From: Shimia sp. Alg240-R146
GTDB taxonomy: Bacteria; Pseudomonadota; Alphaproteobacteria; Rhodobacterales; Rhodobacteraceae
Assembly (NCBI RefSeq): GCF_947331465.1
Contig: NZ_CAMZOK010000001.1
Span: 1-64,000 of the forward strand
Reading direction: 5' to 3'
DNA length: 64,000 nucleotides
Part shown: positions 45,462 to 54,388 of the stretch, piece after piece
How the letters are laid out: each line of letters starts with the position of its first letter
Numbering within the stretch: position 1 is the first letter of the stretch
The notes under the pieces: generated by a model
The model's database searches: none
Told to the model about the DNA's origin: nothing
The model's input: the letters and a program-made list of their open reading frames with translations, nothing else
Position numbers and translations under genes: made by a program

Positions 45462-46616
45462 ATGAAAAAACTGACGACCGCAGTAGCGGCGAGCGCGATG
45501 GCGCTTACGTCAACAGCCTGGGCCGAGACCCAGGGTGTGACAGACACCGAGGTGGTATTCGGTTCGGTCAACGACCTGTCCGGCATCTTTGCCGCAGTGG
45601 GCGTTCCAGCCGTAAACGGTGCCAACATGCGCTTTGACGAGGTCAACGCCGCAGGTGGTGTCCACGGCCGCATGATCAAGTTCGTTGTGGAGGACAACGG
45701 CTACCAGATCCCGCGCGCCATGCAGGGCTACAACAAACTGCTGAACCGCGACAAAGTCTTTGGCATGTTGCTGTCGCTTGGCACACCCATGAACATCGCG
45801 GGCTTCAAGCTTCTTGACCCCAAAGGCATCCCGAATATCGGCCCGCTGTCTTCCGCGCGTCAGATGCTGCAGGATCCGATCGACAACAAGTTCATCGGCT
45901 TTTCCAGCTATTGGGATCAGGTTCAGGTTGGCGTGAAGTACCTCGCCGGCGAATTTGACGCCAAAGAGATCTGCACCATGTATATCCCGTCCGACTTCGG
46001 CAAAGAGATCGCCGAGTCGACCAAAGACGTGACTGCAGGCCTCGGCCTGACACTGGGCGGCGAAACCACTCACAAGCCGGACGAGCTCGATTTTGTTGGC
46101 TCGCTGACCAAACTCAAAGCGGCTGAGTGTGACGTGATCACAATGGCTCTGGGTGTGCGTCAGGGCATCACAGTTGTTGGCACTGCCAAGAAACTGGGCT
46201 GGACCGACGTCAAATTCCTTAACACCTCTGCTGGCTTCCTTGAGCCGGTTGCCATGGTTCCAGGCGGCGTGACCGACGGTCTTTATGCGGCTGCAGGTTG
46301 GGTTGATCTGTACTCTCGTGCCGCTGAGCCGGTCGCGGGCAAGTTCATCGCGGACTACAAAGCCAAATACGACCAGCCAGCCAGCGGTTTCGCGATGCTG
46401 GGTTATTCCGGTGCCGACACAGTTGTGCGCGCTCTGGAAGCAGCAGGTCCTGATCTGACCCATGAAAGCTTCCAAGCTGCCATGGAAAGCCTTGAGTACA
46501 AAGACGAGCTGACCGATGCCATGGTTAAATATGGCGCAGGTGATCACCAAGGTGTGGACGAAGTGACCATCTCGGTCGTCGAAGGCGGCGGCTGGAAGCT
46601 GGTGTCCCGCCAGTAA
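45462..46616 (+). CDS. periplasmic substrate-binding protein of LIV-type ABC transporter (cluster B)
   Basis: This 384-residue protein has a signal peptide (MKKLTTAVAASAMALTSTAWA) and a type I periplasmic-binding fold (VTDTEVVFGSVNDLSGIFAAVGVPAVNGANMRFDEVNAAGGVHGR). It belongs to the branched-chain amino acid/organic acid receptors. It is the last gene of cluster B, with AACGGGAGG upstream and a strong terminator downstream. Confidence 0.93.
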   Translation: MKKLTTAVAASAMALTSTAWAETQGVTDTEVVFGSVNDLSGIFAAVGVPAVNGANMRFDEVNAAGGVHGRMIKFVVEDNGYQIPRAMQGYNKLLNRDKVFGMLLSLGTPMNIAGFKLLDPKGIPNIGPLSSARQMLQDPIDNKFIGFSSYWDQVQVGVKYLAGEFDAKEICTMYIPSDFGKEIAESTKDVTAGLGLTLGGETTHKPDELDFVGSLTKLKAAECDVITMALGVRQGITVVGTAKKLGWTDVKFLNTSAGFLEPVAMVPGGVTDGLYAAAGWVDLYSRAAEPVAGKFIADYKAKYDQPASGFAMLGYSGADTVVRALEAAGPDLTHESFQAAMESLEYKDELTDAMVKYGAGDHQGVDEVTISVVEGGGWKLVSRQ

Positions 46617-46643
46617 GCTTCGGCTGAAAGAAACAAAATGCAG

Positions 46644-46671
46644 AAGGCGGGCTTTTGGGCCCGCCTTTTTC
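46644..46671 (+). terminator. Rho-independent terminator of cluster B
   Basis: Stem GGCGGGC/GCCCGCC with a six-base loop followed by TTTTT, 30 bp after the last stop of the operon. It may also terminate the convergent sulfotransferase gene. Confidence 0.92.
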
Positions 46672-46706
46672 ACATTCACTAGGTCGCCTTGAGACGGCTT
46701 TAGCGC

Positions 46707-47525
46707 TTAGTCACCTAGTTTGGCGTGGACCTCGTCCAGATCGATCTCCCCGATGGGCATCTTGTTACCCGGGTTTTCGAAATCGTATTTGAACAGGTGA
46801 AAGTCACGCTTGTAGATCTCGTAGACCAAATGCATCGACAGATCGTCGAAGTAGTCCTCAACCGGATGCGCACGTTTGGGGCCGTGGCCCTCGCTTTCGT
46901 TGAACCGGGGAATGCCCGAAAGATCAATCGCATGAGCAGGCTCGATATTATCAAGCACCTCCTGCATCCCGTCGTTGAATTTTTCGGTCCAAAGGATTTT
47001 GTCGTATTGCCCGCCGTTCACGATAAAGGTCGACACGTGACCTGACATTGCAGACCAGTGAATGTCGGGATCCATCGGGCGGCGCCAGCGAATGGTGTCG
47101 CGCGCAAACAGTAGAAACCGACGAAAGCTCTGGATCTGGTCAAACTCCTGTTTGCCATCCTCGCCACCCACTTCGATGCCGTATTTCTGGATCAGCATAG
47201 GCACGAGATTGCCGCGATAGCGTTTGCCGTTGCGCTGAATGCCGCAAATTTTGTCAAAGAACGACGACAGAATGCGGGTGTAGGGATTGCGCACACAGGT
47301 AAACGCATATGATTTGTGCGCTTGCACGTTGTCGATGATCGGCTGATGACTTTCTTCCAGTGCCCACTTGTGCAACCCGCCTTTAGCGTCGTGGATGTCA
47401 CCGTCAAAGAACTCGCCGTGATCCGAATAAAACATGATCTGGCCTATGGTAGAGCAAGCGCATTTTGGCACCACGCGGTACACCACGCTTTCACTCTCTG
47501 TCATCCATGTTCCCGGAAAACCCAT
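46707..47525 (-). CDS. sulfotransferase family 2 protein
   Basis: This 272-residue cytoplasmic protein has the PAPS loop YRVVPKCACSTIGQIM near the N-terminus and the 3'-phosphate segment AFTCVRNPYTRILSSFFDKI, as in carbohydrate sulfotransferases. It is divergent from a glycosyltransferase gene, and the two probably act on the same surface glycan, an inference from position. AGGAGG lies nine bases before the ATG. Confidence 0.85.
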   Translation of the reverse strand: MGFPGTWMTESESVVYRVVPKCACSTIGQIMFYSDHGEFFDGDIHDAKGGLHKWALEESHQPIIDNVQAHKSYAFTCVRNPYTRILSSFFDKICGIQRNGKRYRGNLVPMLIQKYGIEVGGEDGKQEFDQIQSFRRFLLFARDTIRWRRPMDPDIHWSAMSGHVSTFIVNGGQYDKILWTEKFNDGMQEVLDNIEPAHAIDLSGIPRFNESEGHGPKRAHPVEDYFDDLSMHLVYEIYKRDFHLFKYDFENPGNKMPIGEIDLDEVHAKLGD

Positions 47526-47671
47526 CTCACTCGCCTCCTGAAATCCGCGGTTGTTACCGTCGGTAGTCGCCTGTCAGAAATAAAAAAATCCTAACAAAGC
47601 CTGTTTATTCAATGCGTCTTCATCTTTAAATGGATAAAACCATATCGTCAAAGAGGGGATCACAGAAGTTC

Positions 47672-49249
47672 ATGGCACGGATTGCGTATATTTTGCTGTG
47701 CCACAAGGATCCTGAGGCGATTATCAAGCAAGCCGAGAGCCTGACGGCAACCGGCGACTACATATCCATCCACTTTGATGCGCGCGCCAACCCAGACCAC
47801 TACAAGGCCATCACAACCGCTTTGGGGAGTAATCCCAACGTTGCCTTTGCCCACAAACGCATCAAATGCGGCTGGGGAGAATGGTCGCTGGTAGAGGCGA
47901 CGCTTTATGCAGTGGAAACCGCGGTCGAGAAATTCCCGCGTGCGACCCATTTTTACATGGTGTCGGGCGATTGCATGGTGATCAAATCCTCGGAGTATAT
48001 CCATAATTTTCTGGACGATCACGACGTCGATTTCATCGAAAGCTTTGACTATTTTGAAAGCGACTGGATCAAGACCGGCTGGAAAGAAGAGCGGCTTATC
48101 TATCGCCACTTTTTCAACGAACGCACGCAAAAACGCCGCTTCTATGCCGCTTTCAAACTACAGCGTAAACTGGGCCTGACCCGTGACATTCCGGCCGACA
48201 TTCAAGTGATGATCGGCAGCCAATGGTGGTGCCTGCGTCGCCAAACCATCGAAGCTGTTCTGAACTTTACCCAGCAGCGCCGCGACGTGATGCGGTTCTT
48301 CCGCACCACCTGGATTCCGGATGAAACCTTTTTCCAGACCATCGTGCGCCACTTGGTGCCTGCCACGGAAATCCGCACGCGCACGCTGACATTCTTGATG
48401 TTCTCCGACTACGGCATGCCGCTGACGTTTTACAATGACCACTACGATCTGCTGCTCAGTCAGGACTATCTGTTCGCCCGCAAAATCAGCCCCGAAGCGA
48501 TCGAACTCAAAGAACGACTCGGCGCGCTCTACGCGGAAAAAGACGTGAATTTCCAGATCTCTGCCGAAGGCCCGAGCCTGTTCAAATTCCTGACCGGCCG
48601 CGGCCGCGTCGGCAAGCGTTTTGCCAGTCGGTTCTGGGAAACCGAAAGCTCTTTGGGTCGGGATCGCGAATTGATGCTGCTGGTGTGTAAAAAGTGGCAC
48701 GTTGCCAAACGGCTGTTGGAAAAGATCGGACAGGAAACCGACATTCCGACCATTGCTTATCTTTTCAACGAAGAAGGCACACCGCTGCCGGATCTGGGCG
48801 GCATTCAGTCAACACTTGGCAAACGTACGCGCCACCGCCGCGCTTTGATGCGGATGCTGTTTGACTATTACGACACCAACCGTTTGGTGGTCTGCCTTGA
48901 TCCCTCCGCAATGGACCTCATGCAGGATTTCTTCGGGGATCGCTCCACCACGCGGATGATGGAGATCCAGTGCGAATTTACCGACGACTACCTCAGAGGC
49001 CACGCCACGCGGATCGGCCTTGCTGGCGAACAGACACCACAGGACACGCTGGAGCGGCTCATGCCGACGATCCGGCGTGACATCGTGAACGAAAGCGACC
49101 GCATCCGCGACGCTGACTTTGAAAACCTGATCCTCCTGCGCCAGGCCGACAATGTGTCTGACCACATACACGCGCTGGAACAGTTCCTGACCGCTTCGCC
49201 CGAAGCCGCGGAGAAAATCGCGCGTACCGATTATCTTTTCGCGGATTGA
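47672..49249 (+). CDS. GT14-type glycosyltransferase with C-terminal DUF5928-like domain
   Basis: This 525-residue protein begins MARIAYILLCHKDPEAIIKQAE, the core-2/I-branching beta-1,6-N-acetylglucosaminyltransferase (GT14) start, with HFYMVSGDCMVIKS and GSQWWCLRRQTIEAVL typical of the donor/acceptor region. A C-terminal part of about 240 residues beyond the GT14 core corresponds to the Rhodobacteraceae-type DUF5928. It likely adds a sugar to a surface polysaccharide. The ATG at 47672 fits the family better than the upstream one at 47630. Confidence 0.85.
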   Translation: MARIAYILLCHKDPEAIIKQAESLTATGDYISIHFDARANPDHYKAITTALGSNPNVAFAHKRIKCGWGEWSLVEATLYAVETAVEKFPRATHFYMVSGDCMVIKSSEYIHNFLDDHDVDFIESFDYFESDWIKTGWKEERLIYRHFFNERTQKRRFYAAFKLQRKLGLTRDIPADIQVMIGSQWWCLRRQTIEAVLNFTQQRRDVMRFFRTTWIPDETFFQTIVRHLVPATEIRTRTLTFLMFSDYGMPLTFYNDHYDLLLSQDYLFARKISPEAIELKERLGALYAEKDVNFQISAEGPSLFKFLTGRGRVGKRFASRFWETESSLGRDRELMLLVCKKWHVAKRLLEKIGQETDIPTIAYLFNEEGTPLPDLGGIQSTLGKRTRHRRALMRMLFDYYDTNRLVVCLDPSAMDLMQDFFGDRSTTRMMEIQCEFTDDYLRGHATRIGLAGEQTPQDTLERLMPTIRRDIVNESDRIRDADFENLILLRQADNVSDHIHALEQFLTASPEAAEKIARTDYLFAD

Positions 49250-49333
49250 TTTAGCTCGCGAACGCTCGCGCCCCTTTGGAAACTACAGCTGCGCTGTTGT
49301 CCCCAAAGGCGCCACCGCGCAGCAGTTGCTGGG

Positions 49334-50320
49334 TTAACCCAACAACGCCTCTTTGCGGAACAGCTCTTTGACGTCCACTTCAGGACGCGCGCCGTAATGG
49401 CTGATCACTTCGGCGGCTGCAACACAGCCCATTCGCCCGGCTGTCTCAAGGCTTTGCCCCGTCGCCACGCCGTAAAGGAATCCGCACGCAAACTGATCAC
49501 CCGCCCCAGTGGCATCGACCGGCACGATCTCATTGACGGCCACTCTGACTTCCTCATCGCCGGACAGCAGGACCACGTCTTTGCCTGAACGGGTGCACAC
49601 CACCATGCCACAATCCCGCGCAGCCTGTTCCAAAGCCGCGGTCAGGTCGGTCTGATACAACGACGCCCATTCGTGCTCATTTCCGATCACAAAATCCAGC
49701 TCTTTCACCAGCCGCCGGAAGTCGTCGCGGTGACGCTCGACGCAGAAAGGATCAGACAGCGCAATGCCCGCTTTGCCGCCGCCATCGCGGCACAGTTTGG
49801 CCGCGCGTTCAAACGCCTCTTTGCCTTTGGGTTTGTCGTAAAGATAGCCCTCAAGAAACAGCAACTGCGCCTGACCTGCCACATCGTCGGACACATCTTC
49901 CGGCCCCACCTCAGAAGAAATCCCAAGATAGGTGTTCATCGACCGCTCTCCGTCGGGTGAAACAAAGATCATCGAGCGTGATGTCGGCAGATCGCCACCC
50001 GCAACCGGCGGGTTCACAAAATCTGTGCCATCGGCTTGCATTTCTTTGGCGTAAAACTGGCCAAGCGCGTCATCGTGCACCCGTCCGATAAAAGCCGTCG
50101 AAAGACCCAAGGCGCCCAATCCGGCAACCGTATTCGCCACCGATCCACCCGGCGCCTGCGTACGGTTGGTCATGCCGGCATACAGCATTTCGCCACGCTC
50201 TTTTTCCACCAGTTGCATGATGCCTTTCTGAATCCCCATCAGATCCAGAAAGCTGTCATCGGATTGGCTGATGACGTCGACGATGGCGTTGCCGATGCCG
50301 ACAACCTGATATTGTTTCAT
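49334..50320 (-). CDS. PfkB-family sugar/nucleoside kinase, adenosine kinase type
   Basis: This 328-residue kinase has MKQYQVVGIGNAIVDVISQ, the glycine motif APGGSVANTVAGLGALG and the catalytic PVDATGAGDQFACGFLYG. It resembles bacterial adenosine kinases. The ATG overlaps the nth stop (ATGA), so the two are translated in tandem. The true substrate (adenosine or a sugar) is not fixed by sequence alone. Confidence 0.9.
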   Translation of the reverse strand: MKQYQVVGIGNAIVDVISQSDDSFLDLMGIQKGIMQLVEKERGEMLYAGMTNRTQAPGGSVANTVAGLGALGLSTAFIGRVHDDALGQFYAKEMQADGTDFVNPPVAGGDLPTSRSMIFVSPDGERSMNTYLGISSEVGPEDVSDDVAGQAQLLFLEGYLYDKPKGKEAFERAAKLCRDGGGKAGIALSDPFCVERHRDDFRRLVKELDFVIGNEHEWASLYQTDLTAALEQAARDCGMVVCTRSGKDVVLLSGDEEVRVAVNEIVPVDATGAGDQFACGFLYGVATGQSLETAGRMGCVAAAEVISHYGARPEVDVKELFRKEALLG

Positions 50321-50961
50321 AAATTTTTGTCCTCGAACTGACAGAGATCGCGAATTAGGCAATTGCCACACATGGGTTTGCGCGCCTTGCAGACATAGCG
50401 TCCGTGCAGGATCATCCAATGATGCGCGTGCTGTTGAAAGTCTACAGGGATATTGTCTTCAATCGCACGTTCCACGGCGACCACATCCTTGCCCGGACAC
50501 ACGCCCGACCGGTTGCCAAAGCGATAGATATGCGTGTCCACAGCCTGTGCCGGATAGTTCCACCACATGTTGAGCACAACATTGGCGGTCTTGCGCCCGA
50601 CACCCGGCAGGCTTTCCAGCGCCGCGCGGGAATTGGGCACCTCGCCATCGTAGTCTTCCGCTAAGATCTTGCTCAGCTTCATCACGTTCTTGGCTTTGTT
50701 GCGATAAAGGCCAATGGTTTTGATGTGCTCAATCAGTTGCTCTTCACCAAGATCAAGCATCTTCTGCGGTGTGTCCGCCACCTTGAACAGATCTTTGGTT
50801 GCGCGATTCACCCCAACATCTGTGGCCTGCGCCGACAAGGCGACTGCAACGACCAACGTATAGACGTTGACGTGGTCCAGTTCGCCCTTGGGCTCGGCCT
50901 CTGCGGCTTCAAACCGGGTGAAAATCTCTCGGATCGTATGATAGTCAAGTTGCTTTGCCAT
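50317..50961 (-). CDS. nth: Nth, endonuclease III
   Basis: This 214-residue DNA glycosylase/AP-lyase removes oxidised pyrimidines. Visible are the helix-hairpin-helix LPGVGRKTANVVLN with catalytic lysine, the catalytic aspartate in VDTHIYRFGNR, and the [4Fe-4S] cluster CKARKPMCGNCLIRDLC at the C-terminus. The ATG at 50961 is chosen over the longer frame. It couples translationally to the kinase gene. Confidence 0.96.
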   Translation of the reverse strand: MAKQLDYHTIREIFTRFEAAEAEPKGELDHVNVYTLVVAVALSAQATDVGVNRATKDLFKVADTPQKMLDLGEEQLIEHIKTIGLYRNKAKNVMKLSKILAEDYDGEVPNSRAALESLPGVGRKTANVVLNMWWNYPAQAVDTHIYRFGNRSGVCPGKDVVAVERAIEDNIPVDFQQHAHHWMILHGRYVCKARKPMCGNCLIRDLCQFEDKNL

Positions 50962-51010
50962 AGGTGTTTCTAAAGCATGAGGGCCCGCATCGCGCAAGCT
51001 TGCGGCCGCG

Positions 51011-51784
51011 TCACACCTTGTCTTTCAGCATCGCCTCAATCTTATCAAGCCGCGTCAGAACTTCGTCACGGTAGTTTCCGGTCTCTTCTTCGGCTTCGAC
51101 ATGGTGCGCGTCCTGCATAGAATTCACCACCAGACCAACCACAAGGTTGAGCACCACAAATGTCGTCAACAGAATGAACGGCACAAAGAACATCCACGCA
51201 TAGGGATAGACCTCCATCACGGGACGAACGATGCCCATCGACCAGCTTTCCAGTGTCATGATCTGAAACAGCGAGTAGCCTGAACTGCCCAACGTGCCAA
51301 ACCATTGCGGGAAAGAGGCGGCGAACAATTTGGTCGCCATAACTGCGCCGATATAGAATATCAGCGCCATCAGCAGAAACACGGAACCCATGCCCGGAAG
51401 CGCGTTTAGCAGCCCTTCAATCACGCGCCGCAACGACGGCGCAACCGACACAACGCGCAACAAGCGCAGGATGCGGAGCGCCCTCAAGACGGACAAACCG
51501 CCACCAGACGGCACCAGCGCAACGCTGACAATCACCAGATCAAACAGGTTCCAGCCGTTTTTGAAAAACTGACCGCGGTGCACGTAAAACTTCGCCAAAA
51601 TCTCGACGACAAAAATCGCCAAACAAATGTCGTCCAGAACAAGCAACACAGGCCCAATCGCCGCCATGATCGGTTTGGACGTCTCCATACCCAAAATCAC
51701 TGCGTTGAACAGGATCACACCAAGGATGAAGTTGCTGAATGCTGGGCGGTCGATGAACGCGCCGATCTTGTTTCTCAGGTCCAT
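51011..51784 (-). CDS. bacterial voltage-gated sodium channel (NaChBac/NavSp type)
   Basis: This 257-residue protein is one subunit of a homotetrameric channel. It has S1-S4 voltage sensor with S4 arginines every third residue (R101, R104, R107, R110 in VLRALRILRLLRVV), a pore with selectivity filter TLESWSM (177-183) as in NavMs/NavAb, S6, and a C-terminal coiled coil (LTRLDKIEAMLKDK). Length matches NavSp of Ruegeria pomeroyi (about 258). The start at 51784 has AGAGGGA nine bases upstream. Possibly links sodium entry to motility or pH. Confidence 0.94.
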   Translation of the reverse strand: MDLRNKIGAFIDRPAFSNFILGVILFNAVILGMETSKPIMAAIGPVLLVLDDICLAIFVVEILAKFYVHRGQFFKNGWNLFDLVIVSVALVPSGGGLSVLRALRILRLLRVVSVAPSLRRVIEGLLNALPGMGSVFLLMALIFYIGAVMATKLFAASFPQWFGTLGSSGYSLFQIMTLESWSMGIVRPVMEVYPYAWMFFVPFILLTTFVVLNLVVGLVVNSMQDAHHVEAEEETGNYRDEVLTRLDKIEAMLKDKV

Positions 51785-51872
51785 GCGATCCCTCTTTTTG
51801 CGCGGCACTCTTGAGGACTTCATATGTGAGGCGCGCGTCCTTTCGCAAGACGCGCACCTGATATTCGCTGCT

Positions 51873-52721
51873 TCAGGGATCAGGTTTCCACCCAGGCGGG
51901 CCAAACAATCGACCTCGCAGCTCGCGCCCGGTCTTGGCGTTTTTGACATCGCGCCATAGTCCGGGGATCTCAGAGAACCAGACCTTCACAGGTTTCTGGC
52001 TATCAAAATCAGTGGTCAGCCCGTAGCGCGGACGTTCTTCCTCAACCTGAAAACTGCCAAACATTCCATCCCAGATGATCAGAATGCCCGCATAGTTTTT
52101 GTCCAGGTACTTGGCATCGCTGCCGTGGTGTACCCGATGATGGCTAGGGGTGTTCAAAACCCACTCAAGCGGCCCCAGTTTGCCAATCAGTTCCGTGTGC
52201 AACCACGTTTGATAGCCCAGCACCACGATCACGCTGCCCAGCACCACATCCGGGCTGAACCCGATCAGAACCAGCGGGATGTGCATGATCAGCGACCAAA
52301 GGCTTTCGAGCGGTCCAAACCGCACGGCGGTCACGATGTTATAGTCGCGGCTGGAATGATGCACCGCGTGCTGTGTCCACAACAGCCGTACCTGATGCGC
52401 AATGCGGTGTTCCCAATAATAGGTAAAATCCGCCAGCAAGAGCGCCACCAGAAGCCACGGCCATGTCGTGGGGATTGACCACGGCACAAATTCAAAACTG
52501 ACCACATAGAGCGCGGCATAAGCGCCGGTCATCAGGACAACCTCGACCAGCAAATAAGGGATCTGTGTGCTGGCGCTGGCGATCATTTCCAGCAGAGTTT
52601 TGCCTTTGAGCGATCCTTTGAACCATGCCTCGGCAAGTTCAATCAACAGGATCGCAGCACCGATGACGAAAAACACATCATCAATTTGTCCGGCCAGTTC
52701 CATAAAACTGTCAGGAGTCAT
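51873..52721 (-). CDS. sterol desaturase/fatty acid hydroxylase family membrane protein
   Basis: This 282-residue di-iron membrane enzyme has the histidine clusters WEHRIAHQVRLLWTQHAVHHSSRDYN and HRVHHGSDAKYLDKNYAG, the HX3H/HXXHH pattern of the family, with about four helices. It could hydroxylate a lipid (for example an ornithine lipid or a fatty acyl group); the substrate is not known. Its ATG overlaps the TetR stop (ATGA), so it is the likely target of that regulator. Confidence 0.88.
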   Translation of the reverse strand: MTPDSFMELAGQIDDVFFVIGAAILLIELAEAWFKGSLKGKTLLEMIASASTQIPYLLVEVVLMTGAYAALYVVSFEFVPWSIPTTWPWLLVALLLADFTYYWEHRIAHQVRLLWTQHAVHHSSRDYNIVTAVRFGPLESLWSLIMHIPLVLIGFSPDVVLGSVIVVLGYQTWLHTELIGKLGPLEWVLNTPSHHRVHHGSDAKYLDKNYAGILIIWDGMFGSFQVEEERPRYGLTTDFDSQKPVKVWFSEIPGLWRDVKNAKTGRELRGRLFGPPGWKPDP

Positions 52722-53263
52722 TTTGCGCCTCCCACACCAATTGTCAGTGTGCGCCAAGCCAAATCGGCGGCTTGCTTGTGTGTGGCCTCTCCGGTTTTGA
52801 CCATTTCCCAAGCCGCATAAAGCAACGCATCGAAACTTTCGGCAATCCAGGGGCTGGGGACATACGCGGCAAAGCCACCTTCGGATTTGGCCTGATCAAT
52901 GGCGGCAATCATCTCCGCCCTTTGACGTTTGGACTCCGCCGCCAATTGTGGCGTGTCCGCGACTGGTCCGGCTTCCAGAAACCGCGCTCTGTTTGCCAAT
53001 GGAATCATCGCCGAGAGCCCCAAACGCAACGCGTCGGTGTAGCTTTCAGCATCAGTCGCCGCCGCCTCAAACGCCTCGTCGAGTTCGCGCATGGCCTGCA
53101 TGGCCAAGGCGCTCATTAGCTCATCCCGACCACTGAAATGGCGATGCAATGTCGCGCGGCCCACGCCGGCCTCTAATGCGACATCGGCCAACGTCGCTGT
53201 TGGTGCATCCTCAAAAACTGAAAACGCCGCGTCCAGAATAGCTTCTATAGTTTTCTCAATCAT
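52718..53263 (-). CDS. TetR-family regulator of the hydroxylase gene
   Basis: This 181-residue regulator has an N-terminal helix-turn-helix (ATLADVALEAGVGRATLHRHFSGRDELMSAL) and a ligand domain. It is translated ahead of the hydroxylase gene with ATGA coupling, and an array of TGTCTC half-sites lies upstream, so it likely represses its own operon. GGAGG precedes the ATG at 53263. Confidence 0.9.
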   Translation of the reverse strand: MIEKTIEAILDAAFSVFEDAPTATLADVALEAGVGRATLHRHFSGRDELMSALAMQAMRELDEAFEAAATDAESYTDALRLGLSAMIPLANRARFLEAGPVADTPQLAAESKRQRAEMIAAIDQAKSEGGFAAYVPSPWIAESFDALLYAAWEMVKTGEATHKQAADLAWRTLTIGVGGAK

Positions 53264-53285
53264 CAAATCCTCCAACAAGGCCTTG

Positions 53286-53320
53286 TGTCTGAATGAGACA
53301 TAAGTGTCTCAATTGAGACT
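53286..53320. promoter_or_regulatory. array of TGTCTC/GAGACA half-sites upstream of tetR
   Basis: Four half-sites alternate: TGTCT (53286-53290), GAGACA (53295-53300), TGTCTC (53305-53310), GAGACT (53315-53320). GAGACA-TAAG-TGTCTC is a perfect palindrome. The start-to-start spacing is 9-10 bases, about one helical turn. Confidence 0.75.
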
Positions 53321-53404
53321 TCAATGTCAAAACTAGAAAATCCGCAAGATTCGGGTCGATCGAAGCATCCGCAAGCTCTACTTTGACATCAAAGGAGAGC
53401 TGTC

Positions 53405-54262
53405 ATGAACGACATGAGCGAAGGCTATCATTACAACGTCATGCGCCGCGCGATTGAGCTGATCGACGCGCACAGCGCCGAAGGCGGCGAAGGTCTGTCG
53501 CTTGATGATCTGGCCCGCGAAATGGGCATGAGCCCCGCGCATTTCCAGCGACTCTTTACCAAATGGAGCGGCGTCAGCCCAAAAAAATTTCAGCAATACC
53601 TGACCCTTGGCCACGCCAAAGTGCTGCTGCGCGACCATTTCACAACATTGGAAACTGCAGGCTCTGTGGGTTTGTCAGGATCGGGTCGCTTGCACGATCT
53701 CTTCCTGCGGTGGGAAGCCATGAGCCCCGGCGAATACGCCCGCAAGGGTGCAGGGCTCACCATCTATTGGGGATGGTTTGACAGCCCGTTTGGCCTTGCC
53801 TTGGTGATGGGTACCGACAAAGGCTTGTGTGGTATCGGTTTTGCCGCCGAGATGGGCGAAGAGGCGGCGATGGAAGATCTTGCGTCGCGTTGGCCCAACG
53901 CCATTTTCGTCGAGGACCCGATGTTCCTGCGCCCGTGGGTTCTGGCTGCGTTTCAGGCTGAAACAGGCGATCTGGACAAAGTGCCCGTCTATATGATCGG
54001 CACCAGCCTGCAGATAAAAGTCTGGGAAGCCCTGATGCGTATCCCGTCAGGTGAAGTCACCACCTATTCGGAAATCGCCCGCGCCATTGGCAATCCGCGT
54101 GCTGTGAGGGCCGTGGGCACTGCGGTGGGGCGCAATCCGGTAAGCTGGCTGATCCCATGCCACCGCGCAATGCGCAAATCCGGCGGATTGGGCGGCTATC
54201 ATTGGGGCGTACCGGTCAAACGTGCGCTGTTGGCCTATGAGGCCGCGCGGGCCGAGGCTTGA
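53405..54262 (+). CDS. Ada-like regulator with AraC and methylguanine methyltransferase domains
   Basis: This 285-residue protein has an N-terminal AraC-type helix-turn-helix (LSLDDLAREMGMSPAHFQRLFTKWSGVSPKKF) and a C-terminal O6-methylguanine methyltransferase domain with acceptor cysteine C252 in SWLIPCHRAM. The N-terminal zinc methyl-phosphotriester domain of E. coli Ada is missing. It would repair O6-methylguanine and perhaps act as a regulator. A strong GAGAG lies upstream. Confidence 0.92.
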   Translation: MNDMSEGYHYNVMRRAIELIDAHSAEGGEGLSLDDLAREMGMSPAHFQRLFTKWSGVSPKKFQQYLTLGHAKVLLRDHFTTLETAGSVGLSGSGRLHDLFLRWEAMSPGEYARKGAGLTIYWGWFDSPFGLALVMGTDKGLCGIGFAAEMGEEAAMEDLASRWPNAIFVEDPMFLRPWVLAAFQAETGDLDKVPVYMIGTSLQIKVWEALMRIPSGEVTTYSEIARAIGNPRAVRAVGTAVGRNPVSWLIPCHRAMRKSGGLGGYHWGVPVKRALLAYEAARAEA

Positions 54263-54388
54263 CCGCTTAAGCGCGGCGGTCGGCGTGTTTTCGCCTACAA
54301 TTCGCGCGAGAGCCTTGGGACACGTGGCTCAATGTCTTATAAATTTGGCAAAAGCCGACACAATCGGCACCAATTTTGAGGCAACGAG

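Noticed and set aside
49262-49316. CCTTTGG...CCAAAGG inverted repeat after the GT14 gene
   Set aside because: Imperfect stem and no T-tract, so not called as a terminator.
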